In this document: piece after piece, positions 23,978-35,800 of the stretch
Layout: each line of letters opens with the position of its first letter
Position numbering within the stretch: the stretch's first letter is position 1
DNA from: Ceratobasidium sp. AG-K
Taxonomy: Eukaryota > Basidiomycota > Agaricomycetes > Cantharellales > Ceratobasidiaceae
DNA length: 64,000 nucleotides
NCBI GenBank assembly: GCA_037039685.1
Contig: JAWNGF010000014.1
Coordinates: 682,001-746,000, forward strand
Direction of reading: 5' to 3'
The notes under the pieces: model-generated
Told to the model about the DNA's origin: nothing
The model's database searches: none
What the model saw: the letters and a program-made list of their open reading frames with translations, nothing else
Made by a program: the position numbers and the translations under genes

Positions 23978-26900
23978 ATGAAAAAAAGATATCTGCGAGT
24001 AAAAGGGAGTGTCAAAAGGCATCTAGGGATGAGTTCGGCGAACCAAAGCTCAACCTCACTCCCAGATCTAGCTCAGCAAACTGGGAGTCTTAGCCCTGGA
24101 CCTCAGGCAACCCGGCGTGCTATGACTCCACTTCCCACCGATCCTGCGCATCCGAAACCGGCTCCCAAAGAGGACTCCACAACAATATCGCGTTGGCCTG
24201 GTCTCCGTCTGTTACTGATGGCGTTCGATGTGACATCTGGAGTATCCCCACCATTCAAAGCTGCCATAGCCGAATTTACCGATCTCATACAGGTATTCGA
24301 GGTGAGCCTACACGTCTGTCAATCAAGTATCTAGACTTACAATAAGTTGAGCAGATCGCATCGAAACAACAAAATGGCTACGACTTCCTACAAGCGGCGC
24401 TCGACACGCTGCTGGGAGACATCAGTCATCATCTCAGCGGCATGGCGAGTCCGAAAATGACAAGGAGCATGAAGAACCTGTGCACGTGGGTTGCTATATG
24501 CATATGTTGTATATGAATCTTACGATAGCGTTCCAAGCGGGATAAGCACTGAGCTGCGGATCATAGAACAGAAACTCACGAGAAGTACACTGCGGCGGCA
24601 CATAGAAGCCATGGAGGATCCAGACAAAGTACTGGAGTGCTACCGGCGGATCCAAGTGCACCTTGAACGACTCACGGTCAGTAGACCACTGTCATTTAGG
24701 TAGTAAATTATGGCTGATTGGTCCCAGTTGAACGCGAACCTGGGCATTTGGGAGACAGTTGATAAGCTACAGAAGGCGAGACCTACGTTAACAGTGCCGA
24801 ATCACAACTCACAGGAGTACAGGAGGCACTTCTACAGCGCCTTTCGCCAACTACCTCTGCTGTCTATAACTCCGCCAAGTCCGAGGAGATCCAGCGAAGA
24901 TCATGCACGGAAGGCACACGCCAGGAGGAACTGACAACACTACTGGACTGGGCTCGTAACAAGGACGGCGAAGAGGTATACTGGATGAATGGCATGGCTG
25001 GAACTGGCAAGACCACCATTGCCTACAGTCTCTGCGCCACACTCGATGCAGCCGCAGAACTAGGGGCGAGCTTCTTCTGCTCGAGACAGATACCCGAGTG
25101 TCGGGACGTCAAGCTCATCGTACCTGGGATTGCGTACCAACTTGCTCGCTTTTCATCCCCTTTCTGCTATGCTCTGTTGAACGCCCTAGAGGCTGACCCG
25201 GATGTGCATACACGAGCGATGAGGACGCAGTTCGAGAGCTTGGTGGTGAACCCGTTGTTGGAGGTCAAACACACATTGCCAATGGACTTCATAGTCGTTA
25301 TTGACGCCCTAGACGAATGCGAGAATCAGGACAGTGTTGGCCAGATTCTGGATGTCCTACTCTTCATGGAATCCGCCTCCAACCTGCCAATCCGATTCCT
25401 ACTATCAAGCCGACCCGAGACTCCAATATACTCTCGAGTGATGGACAAGCTCGGTGATAAATCAAAGGCTCGTCTGGTGCTGCATGAACTCGACGAGAAA
25501 AAGGTCAAGCTCGACATTGAGACCTACCTGAAGACCGAGCTCAAGGACGCCCGTCTGACTGCTTCTCAGCTAGCAGCCCTGGTGGACCATGCCGGAGTGC
25601 TTTTTATCTATGCATCTACAGCTGCTCGCTATATCAAGAGCGGACTGCCTGTCGGGCAGCACGTGAAGCGACTAAACATGATACTTGGCCTGATACCGCC
25701 CTCGAAAGATGGGAAGGATCGCGATATCGATCGCCTATATGAATCCATTCTCAAGTCTGCGTTTGAGAGCCAACAGTTGGACGAATCTGATCGAGCCCTG
25801 ATGAAAGCTCTCTTGGACACCGTTATATGCGCGCAGGAACCGATGACAGTCGTGGCGTTATCTGGTTTGCTAGGGTTGGACGACGTACAGCAGGCCGATG
25901 GGCTGTTGAGACAACTAGGCTCGGTGCTGAACATCTCCGAGTCAAGTGGACTTGTAAATACCTTGCACGCCTCGTTTCCAGATTTTATGCGCGATCCCAA
26001 ACGCTCAGCTCCATTTACCTGTGAGCCTCATACCACCCATGCCCTAGCAGCACAGGCGTGTCTCGATGTTATTGGAGCCGAGGACCCAGGTTTCAACATT
26101 TGTGCATTGAAATCCTCATACTTGCATGACAATAAAGGCCTAAACCAGGCTAACCATGTGGACGTGACTATATCCCCACATTTGGTTTATGCGTGCCGCT
26201 ACTGGATGAAGCATTTAGAGTTGGGAAAGGAAAATGACAGTCACAGCAAACGAGTGTATATATTCCTATCGACCAAACTGTTGCTCTGGATGGAGGTACT
26301 GAACCTAAAACAAAGCATGCATCTTGGCCCTGGAATCATACAATGCGTGGACCACTGGTGTAGGGTATGACACAGTTCCGCTACTTGGTGATTTGACATT
26401 GACGTGTGGGTGGGTCCATGAATACCCGAAGGAGACAACCGAACTGGCACACGACGCATGGCGATTTGTGACTATGTACGCCGGCCATGCTGTATCGCAA
26501 AGCACCCCACATATCTACATATCTATGCTCCCATTTTGGCCGGAGTCGGCACCGATTACTAGATACTATACCAAACGGATGCGCGGAGCTATCCGGGTCC
26601 ATGGTTCAGCGATGACGAGGCAACAACTTGGGCTCCTTGCCACATGGCCGCTAGCCGACTCGGTCTGGTCGATTTGCCTCTCCCCCGACGAGAGTCTGAT
26701 TGCGTGCGCCGCTGGATTCTCGGTGTGGATAATTGACGGAACCACAGGTCGAGTGGTGTTGGGTCCACTCGAGCATAGCGATAGAGTGAACAGTGTTGCG
26801 TTCTCTCCTGATGGCGCGCTTGTAGCCTCTTGCTCCAATGACAAAACAGCGAAGATATGGAAGACGAACAATGGCCAGCTGTTGGTCGATCCACTTGAGG

Positions 26901-28732
26901 GACATACAGACTTGGTCAGCTTCGTCGCCTTTTCTCCTGACGGCAAGCGGGTTGTTTCCGGGTCTCGAGACGGCACCATTCGTGTCTGGAGCCTAGAGAG
27001 CGGGCGTATGGTAGTCGGTCCACTTCAATGACAGAACGACGAGGTCTGGTCGATTGATGTCTCTTTCGACGGTTCTCGCATCGCCTCGAGTCATGGTGAT
27101 GGCACAGTTCAGGTCTGGGATACGGAGAGTGGGCAGATGCTGCTCGGTCCATTTGCTGGACATGCCAGCTGCGTCCGATCTGTTTGCTTTTCGCCTGACG
27201 GTATGCGCCTAGCCTCTGGCTCTGATGACAGCACAGCCCGGCTATGGAGCAACTTGACAGGTCAAATGCATGTGGACGTACTCGAAGGGCATGGTCGCGA
27301 AGTCGTATCGGTTGCGTTCTCACCCGACGGCAAACAGCTTGTCTCAGGGTCGGTCGATGACACAGTACGACTATGGGACGTCGAAGGGACACCTCAGCTT
27401 GCTAGAGTATTCGAAGGTCATACCAACGTCGTCTGTTGTGTCCGGTTCTCATCCGACGGCGCACGCATAGTCTCCAGCTCGGCTGACACAACCATCCGAG
27501 TATGGGATGCTCGCAGTCAAGGTCCAGCAGACAGCCCTCTCGAAGGGCATACACAGGCAGTCACATCGGTCGCGTTCTCGCACGACGGCACTCGGATTGC
27601 TTCTGGCTCGAATGATGGGACGATATACATGTGGGACGGGCAGAGTGGGCAGGTAGCTGTGGGACCGATGAAGGGGCATACCGACTGGGTGAAATCTGTG
27701 TGTATCTCACCTGACGGGTCTCGGATCGCATCTGGCTCCAAGGATAAAACCATCCAGCTATGGGATGCACACACCGGGACGGCAGTGGGCATGCCACTCG
27801 CTGATCACTCTGGCAAGGTTCTCTCAGTCTGTTTCTCTCCCGACGGAGCCCTACTTGCATCTGGCTCAGGAGACAAGACAATACGGCTCTGGAATGCAGA
27901 AAGCGGGGAGTCGATCGGCGCTCCACTCATGGCGCATGCACGCTGGGTCCGATCAGTTTGCTTCTCACCCGATAGCCTGAGATTGATCTCTGGCTCGAAC
28001 GACAAGACCATTCTAGTCTGGGATGTGATTACTAGAAAACCTGCTCTCCCACCTTTCGAAGGGCATACTGACGAGGTATGGGCGGTTTGTGTCTCTCCTG
28101 ACGGGACTCGCATTGCCTCTGGCTCGAAGGACACTACTGTGCGACTGTGGGATGCGCATAGTGGCGAGAGTGTGTTTGGTCCACTTCGGGGTCATGCTGC
28201 CGACATCAACTCAGTATGCTTCTCCCCAAACAGCTCCTACCTTATCTCAGGGTCCGATGACAAGACTATACGACTTTGGGACGCTCAGTCTGGGCAGCCA
28301 GTCGGCAGTCCACTCACTGGACATACGAACATTGTGATGTCAGTCGCCTTCTCCTCTAATGGCGGGCAAATTGTTTCAGGGTCGGGTGATCTATCTATTC
28401 GTGTTTGGGATATTGCCGATCTGGTTCGGGCTCAGGAACCAAAAGGTACCGATCAGCCACTAGGCACTCAAAATTTAAATTCATCACATTATCTCATAGG
28501 CGATACCACCACAGGCACAGAGCCATCCCGCGCCCATCAGTCCTGGGTCCTGCAAGACGATGGATGGGTGGTTGATACTCAGTCTCGCCTCCTCGCATGG
28601 GTACCACCCGATCTACACACCAACCTGATGAACCCCCGTAATCCCCTTCTCATCTCGATCAAAGGCTCCGTCCAGCTCGACCTGGAGTCGGCAAAGCTGG
28701 GAGAGTCGTGGTCGGAATGCTACGAACCTTGA
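23978..28732 (+). pseudogene. NLR2: NACHT-WD40 gene with a nonsense codon in the WD40 region
   Basis: Same six-exon plan as NLR1 (23978-24301, 24355-24485, 24529-24676, 24728-24775, 24823-26364, 26432-28732). The frame is open except for TGA at 27029-27031, where NLR1 has GCA. Downstream codons remain in frame to the normal stop. The predicted truncated product keeps the helical N-domain, NACHT (GMAGTGKTT, FIVVIDALDE) and about three WD40 repeats, so it might still signal. Intron 4 has a GC donor (AAG|GCGAGA) where NLR1 and NLR3 have GT. The intron 5 acceptor seen in the other copies is not AG here, and AAG six codons further on must serve. The N-terminal half is closer to NLR3, the WD40 half is nearly identical to NLR1. 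Confidence 0.87.
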
Positions 28733-31700
28733 TGGAGGAACGTTGACGTGAGTGAACACCACCGACATCCGCTAGCGGTAGCTCACCTTGATCGTGTATC
28801 TGTCCCTCCACACGGTGCCACTCCTGCCGCCACTGCGATTTCCTGGTTGTCCTTGTAGTGGCGAGAAGTTGTTACTCAGTGATCAGATGCCTCAAATTTA
28901 GTGGTTTTGTGTTTCTGGTTCTCCCACCGATACATATACATATGACTCGAAGGAATACAAACATTGTACCTACAAAATGGAATTATCATCAACCAGGAAG
29001 TATATCATACATGACACCCCCGCCTCGCTGAAAACATCAGTTACCACTCATGATTCGCAAACTAGGGTGGCGAAACCACATCCCTATCCCACCCCCTTCA
29101 GCGTTGTACAAGAATAGAGTCCCACGGATTTTCTGCCCATCTGCCCGGACGTGTCGCATACAGAGAAACTTGGGGTATCGTGGCTCCTAGTATTTGGCGA
29201 TCCCCAAGGGGTCGGACGTCTGGCCTGCTGACCAGAGTGAGGCCAGCAAAGCACCCGTTCAACGCTACTGTAATCGTAGGTAACCACCAGCGGGCGGGGC
29301 CTCGAGGCTGCGGTGCGGTTTGATATTCCCAGGCCTACACCCTTTCACCAGCACCTACTGTTTCGGTCATCAGCGGTTGAGTTATCCACTGGCATGTCAC
29401 CTGCACGTATCCTTGATCATCTACACAGCCAGGTCGGGAATACTCGACATACCGAGTCCGATTCCGTTGTTACCGGAAGAAATAAAGGACATACACTCAC
29501 ATATTCATTTCTACCAGTCGCAAGTGGCGCTCAAGCCAAGGCGACTCGGACCGCGTGGGGAGTCACGAGCTGTCAGAGTTTGTGATCCTTTGGATTTCAG
29601 AATAACCTTGACCTCCGTGAACCCATCATAAAATCTGGAAAATAATGGCATATAAAATCCTAGAGCTGAGGCTCGAGGATACCATGGGTTGCAGGCTCGT
29701 CGTCGCGGGCTTCAAGCGAATCGTGGCTCATGTGGCGCCTACCAGTTGCTGACTCGTTCGCCCGATTTCAATTGGCCGGCTCAAGCGCTGATCCTCTCGT
29801 CCTGCTCTCTGCACCCACCATCGTCGCTCTAGTCCTTCAGCTTAACACAGATTCGGATTTCGACTGGCTTACTGCGCACAGCGAACATTTGTGCATCTTA
29901 TGAAATCTCCACCAGCTTCATTTTCTACTGCTGACCGTGAACTGGTGCCAGATTTAGGCCCGCCCGAGACGGCACTTGTTTTCCACCAAACGCGCCCCGA
30001 AATTGAACTTTGTAAGCCAATCTGCAACTCGTGATTGTACGCTCCTAAGCTACATCTCATAGCGTTCAACAATCGTCCACGGAAACAACACGCCCTTCAC
30101 AGCGTCATCCGTCCTTTGTGGTCCGACGTGCCCTGTTCGACAGCTCCTGGAAACGCTAAGTAAGTGATCTTCTTGCATGTGGAACTCCTGTGCTAGAGCT
30201 GATGTATAACCATCAGAAGACTTGTGCCAGGTCCCGAAGCGTGCTGATGTGAAATGCGTCTCGATGATCATCCCGAGTCCTTCACAACATGAGAGGTTGT
30301 TCGAGAGAGAATCAGTAGACGGGCATATTTGAGCGAGTTTAATGGGTGAGTGATGTTGATTTTTTGGTGAACAGATCGTGCTGACGGTTGATTATCCTGC
30401 TAGAGCACAACATAGGTCCTCCGCAAATGGCGACAATCCATAATGATGGTCAGTCTGTGCGCTTGTGATCCGGTAGTGCATTCTGCTTCCAACCTGCGAA
30501 TACATGTACACTATTCATGGTACGTCCTTGAATCGCGGTCGCGGTGTCCGATTCCCGGATACTTACCTCGGTGCAGGCAGACCCCTCACCTTGCGAACTC
30601 ACGAACTCATCCCTGTCTGCCCTTTAGGCAACCCCACCCCGAGAGACGACTATACCCGCGTGGCAGTAGTGATGGCGACTGCAAACTATAACGCAAGGAG
30701 CTGGAGTCGCTGTGCAATAATGTGAAGTGCGGTCAATCGTACCACTTTGTGCTGTTGCTGACTAAGCCTAATATCAACAGGTCGCAGGAAAGTTGGCTAG
30801 TTTAAACTCGACCGCAATTTGTTTAGTTACGGGATTATCTTTACTTGCCACTGCCCTCAATCTCTCCGCCACTATGTTTGGTATCCTTTATCTTCAATGC
30901 CTACACTGCGCAGGAAAGTTAGAACGCACTCCATGCCATGCAACCAACCCAAAGGCTACCTTTCATTCGGGAGCACGGGGTTACATGGAGCCGATTGGCG
31001 TTCACACCATGCACGCCAACTAAATATCCAACACCGTACATGAGACGGAAGGGAACCCCAATATACTAGCCTTGGGGACGGTGCTCGAGGTGGTTGGATG
31101 GTCACTCGATTATTTGACGCGCACGGGGGACTCGAGTTTATTGAATATCTCGGAATCTGGCTGTGGTGGCGCCTAGCGAGTTGCAACGCGCTCATTTGTA
31201 TGTCCCTCCTATGGCAGCTGGGTCGTGCTATGGCTGATATGTGCTCCCCAGCTTTGCATCTTCCTGCGAGGGCAAAGCTGGCCAGCAGGGTTCGCGTCGG
31301 ACTATTCCGCCAACACCTCTGAATTCCGTACAACCTTCGGGGAGACGCTGTCGCATTGCTATCCAGATGTGGGTCCTGTCACCAAACGAGTGGCCTTGAC
31401 AAGATATGCGGAGATAGTCTAGTCATCTAAGGAAATGTGTGGGTTTCATTTGAGGTGTGCGTGCTTCCTGTTCGCACCCATTCTCTGGCTCAACTTTGTT
31501 CCACTATTCCCTAGCTTGATCGGCACTTGCACTCCACGGTTCCGCTCAGGGTTCATCCCGCTGGCCTCCTACATCGCATGTCGCCTTCCCCCTGCTGAAT
31601 AAATTGCAAGCCGGTGGCCCCAATCCTTCCCCGCCCGCCAACCCCGAGTTCTACTTGCAGCATGGGGATGGTCCCCAGTCGCGCAGCATCGATTCCGGCC

Positions 31701-32640
31701 ACGACAAAACTCGCAGTTTTTGCATCAACAACTATCTCGGCCCGAATGTGCAAATATCCTTGTCTGACGTACGCCGTGTCATTGCTCCGCTTGTGTATTG
31801 AGCGGCGAGGAGTTGTGGCAAAGCTAGAGATCCTGGGTGTGCCGGTCCCTTTCCAGATGCGAGGGATGCCCTATCTCATACGCATCCAAACCATCAGTCC
31901 CTGCCAATTCCTCATGCCTCCCCGATGTATCTTCGGGCTCGTGGGAGTTCCCAGCCATACAGTCTTTGCCGACTGCCTCCATCTCCCTCTCCCAACCTGA
32001 ACTCCAGCCACCAAGCTTCCCGGACCAGTTCTCGGCATGCGCATCTCAAAATAACTCTAGGACATATGGGCTCGTGCATCAAGAATTAGACTAGTTCTGG
32101 CATACTCCACTGCCGGGATCCTCACACTAGACCAGTGAAAGGCCAGACGCATCGATTGGTGCATCAGCCCACTCACCTCCATGAAATGTTGACCGGATGA
32201 CTGCTTTACTAGATACCGTGACTGCCCAACCAAGCTCGCACGACATCAAATTTATCCTGGGATGATTGGAGCCATCCATTCCAAAGTGTGTTTACTCCCG
32301 ATGTACATGTATTGTTACGAAGTCGGGAATCGATGATTACCTTGGGCGAGCTCCTTCGGGCAGCGGGGACACACGGGTTGGGTTGGGAGAAGTAAGTGTG
32401 GTACCTGTCGCAACCTTCGTGTCTCAGTAGTAGCCGCCCGTCCTGTTGGGTAATGATGTGCATACACTATTCTGCGCCTTTTCCGTTGTAACTTGGCCAA
32501 AGAAATAATGAAACCGGCTATGGACGGCCGTTTCCTGTCAGAATCATATGAGAATGACACTATGATACATTAGGGGTTTGATTTAGCCATCACCCGATGA
32601 CCGTATGAATGTCTTTCATGTTCGGTGAACACCGTTCCAG
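28733..32640. repeat. Post-NLR2 segment, homologous to the segment after NLR1
   Basis: Second copy of the 3' half of the NLR unit, without the copia insertion. The empty insertion site is at about 29006-29031 (CATACATGACAC...CTCGCTGAAA). No coding gene is recognised. Short open frames (for example 29320-29631, 31614-32000) lack family features and are not conserved in the sister copy. Confidence 0.55.
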
Positions 32641-32652
32641 TTGGCGGTGCCC

Positions 32653-32745
32653 CGAAATGGCAGCATATGTGCGAAACCCTAGACAATTTCCTATTTTGAC
32701 ATATTGAGGTCACTTGATTGCATTTTGGTATTGTTATCTAAGCGC
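32653..32745 (+). promoter_or_regulatory. Shared NLR upstream box, copy of NLR3
   Basis: AAATGGCAGCATATG, ACAATTTCCTATTTTGACA, TCACTTGA (32710-32717) and GTTATCTAAGCGC (32733-32745), 70 bp before the ATG. One base differs in the core but the GATA-type site is kept. Confidence 0.65.
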
Positions 32746-32815
32746 CGGCAGTCAGACTCCACCCAAACCAAGATCACCGATATCAGCCGCTTCCGCCAGA
32801 ACCAAGGCCAGGACG

Positions 32816-35800
32816 ATGAAAAACAGATACTTGCGAGTGAAAGAAAGTGTGAAGCGGCGGCTCGATATCAGCCCGAGCCAAAGCCCAACCCCACTGCCGG
32901 ATATAGCTCAGCCAGCCGGGAGCCTTGGCCCAGTACCTCCGGCAGCCAGACGTGCCACGACTCCGCTTCCGAGCGATTCCAGCACTGAAGTGCTTTATCC
33001 CTCCCCCCTGACAGCTACCTCATCTCCTGTCCCGGTCGGCGTAGCATCCCTTCAGACCCCAAGCTCTGCAAACGCCAGGCAGGATGAGCCTCCCCTCTGG
33101 CAGTCAGATTCGACACCCAGAGTCCCTTCCTCCAATCGCCTGCCTCTTACAAACCCTGATTCCCCCCCCCCCCCCCCCAAATGAGGGGCCCACAACGATA
33201 TCTAGCTGGCCTGGCCTCAATCGGTTGTTGAAGGCGCTCGATATGACAGCTGGGGTATTCCCGCCGTTCAGAGCCGCCATCAATCAGTTTGGCGATCTCG
33301 CTCAGGTAGTTGAGGTGAGATCGTGCGCCTTTTGGGTGAATGATAGAGGTGTGATAACATTGCACAGGACGCATCGAGAGGACGGAGTGATTATCGTGAC
33401 TTACGCGCAACCCTCGACGCGCTGCTCGGAGACATTAGCCAGCATCTCGGTGGTATGACAAGCCCAAAAATGACGAGGAGCATGAAGAACCTGTGCAGGT
33501 GAGTCGTTATATGCGATTGTCGCACATGAAGCTGACGAGAGCGCCCTCAGAGGGATTGACGCTGAACTACAGATCATAGGGCATAGACTAACGAGAAGCG
33601 CAGTACGGCGGCATATAGAGGTCATTGACAGCCCGAACCAAGTGTTAGAGTGCTATAGGCGGATTCAGGGACACCTAGAACGACTCTCAGTAAGTGGAAG
33701 TCCCTCATTGAGACAGTGGAATACTGCTAAAGAGCACAGCTAAACGCGAACCTGAGTATATGGGAAACAGTTGACGAATTAGCAAGGGTAAGACTGGTAT
33801 CCGGATGTATGCCTGTGAGACTGATGGACATGTAGGAGGCCCGTCTACGACAACTTTCGCCCACAACTTCGGCGGTATATAACTCTGCAAGATCCGAAGA
33901 GATTCAGCGAAGAGCCTGTATGCAAGGCACACGCCAAGAAGAGCTGGCAACGCTGCTCGGGTGGGCCCGAAACAAGGATGGCGAAGAGGTGTACTGGATG
34001 AATGGCATGGCTGGAACCGGCAAGACCACGATCGCATACAGCCTCTGTGCCGAGCTCGAGACGACCGCCGAGCTAGGAGCAAGCTTCTTCTGCTCGCGAC
34101 TGATACCCAAGTGCCGGGACGTCAAGCTGATAATACCATCAATCGCATACCAGCTGGCTCGCTTCTCTTCCCCGTTTTGCTCCATGCTGCTGAACGGCCT
34201 TCAGGCCGACCCAGACGTGCATACAAGAATTCTGGAAACTCAGTTCGAGAACCTGGTCGTCAAGCCACTGTTAGAAGTCAAACACGTATTGCCTACGGAT
34301 TTTGTGGTCGTTATTGACGCGCTGGACGAGTGCGAGCATGAAGATAGCGTGGGTCAAATCTTGGATGTCCTCCTCTCCCGTACAACTACCTCTCATCTGC
34401 CGATACGTTTCCTGCTTTCTAGTCGACCCGAGCCGGGAATTTATTCTCGCATGATGCAGAAACTCGGCACCAATTACGAAGCTCGTTTGGCGCTACATGA
34501 ACTGGACGAACAGAAGGTCCAGCATGATATCGAGACCTACCTAAGGGCAGAACTCGAGCAAGTCGGTCTTACATCATCTCAGCTCTCGGCTCTCGTGGTC
34601 CACTCTGGCGTTCTGTTTATCTACGCCTCTACCGCTGCTCGATACATCAAGGGCGGGCTACGTTCTAGACAGCATCAGGCGCGATTGAATATGATACTCG
34701 GCCTGACGCCGCCGTCAAAGAATGGCAAGGATCGGGATATTGATAAGCTCTACACGTCCATCCTAAGGAACGCGTTCGACCACCAAGACCTAGATTCGGC
34801 GGACCAAACCCTGATGAAAGATATTCTAGACACGATTATATGCGTACGAGAACCTCTGACCGTGGATGAACTGGCCGGACTGCTGAGACTGCAGGATGTG
34901 TATCGAGTCGATGGTCTACTCGGACTACTACGCTCCGTGCTGAAAATTTCCGAGAAGAGTGGACTTGTAGCCACCTTACATGCGTCATTTCCTGACTTCA
35001 TGCGCGACAATGAGCGCTCGGCTAATTTCCACTGTGACCCCCAAAGGGTACACGCCCAGCTCGCACGGTCGTGTTTCATCATGATTGGGGACAGTGATCC
35101 GCAATTTAATGTCTGTGCACTCGAGTCCTCGTATTTGCGTGACGAAGGAGTTTCCAGCTTGACTAACCGTGCCGATAAAGCAATTTCCTCGCAGCTTTTC
35201 TATGCGTGTCGCTACCGGGTTTCGCACCTGGAGCTCGGAGCAGAGGATGTCGAGACCCATGGACTGGTACGCGAATTCCTATCAAAGCGATTTTTGCTTT
35301 GGATGGAGGTGCTGAACCTAAAAGGATGCATGCATCTTGGGTCAAAGATCATGCAGCGCGCACAGAACTGGAGTAGGGTGGGTAACAAGAACTCTTACGT
35401 TCTATAGCCTGCCACTCATATACACATAGATTCGACAATGCTCCAAGGAGACCATTCACCTTGCTCACGACGCGTGGAGATTCATCACCATGTATAGCAG
35501 CCATGCTGTCTCGCAGAGCACGCCACACATATACGTATCAATGCTCCCATTTTGGCCGGAGTCGGCACCTATCCGTAAACATTATACCGAAAGAATGCAC
35601 GGGATTCTCCAAGCTCATGGCTCAGGGACAAAAATGCGTCAATTTGCGCTCCTTTCTACATGGTCGTTTCACAACGATGTTCATTCAGTTTCTCTATCTC
35701 GAGGCGGAAACCTCATTGCATATGCCATTGAATCCTCGGTTTACATCGGAGACGGATCCACTGGCCGAGCTGTGTTGGGTCCACTCCAGCATTACGACAG

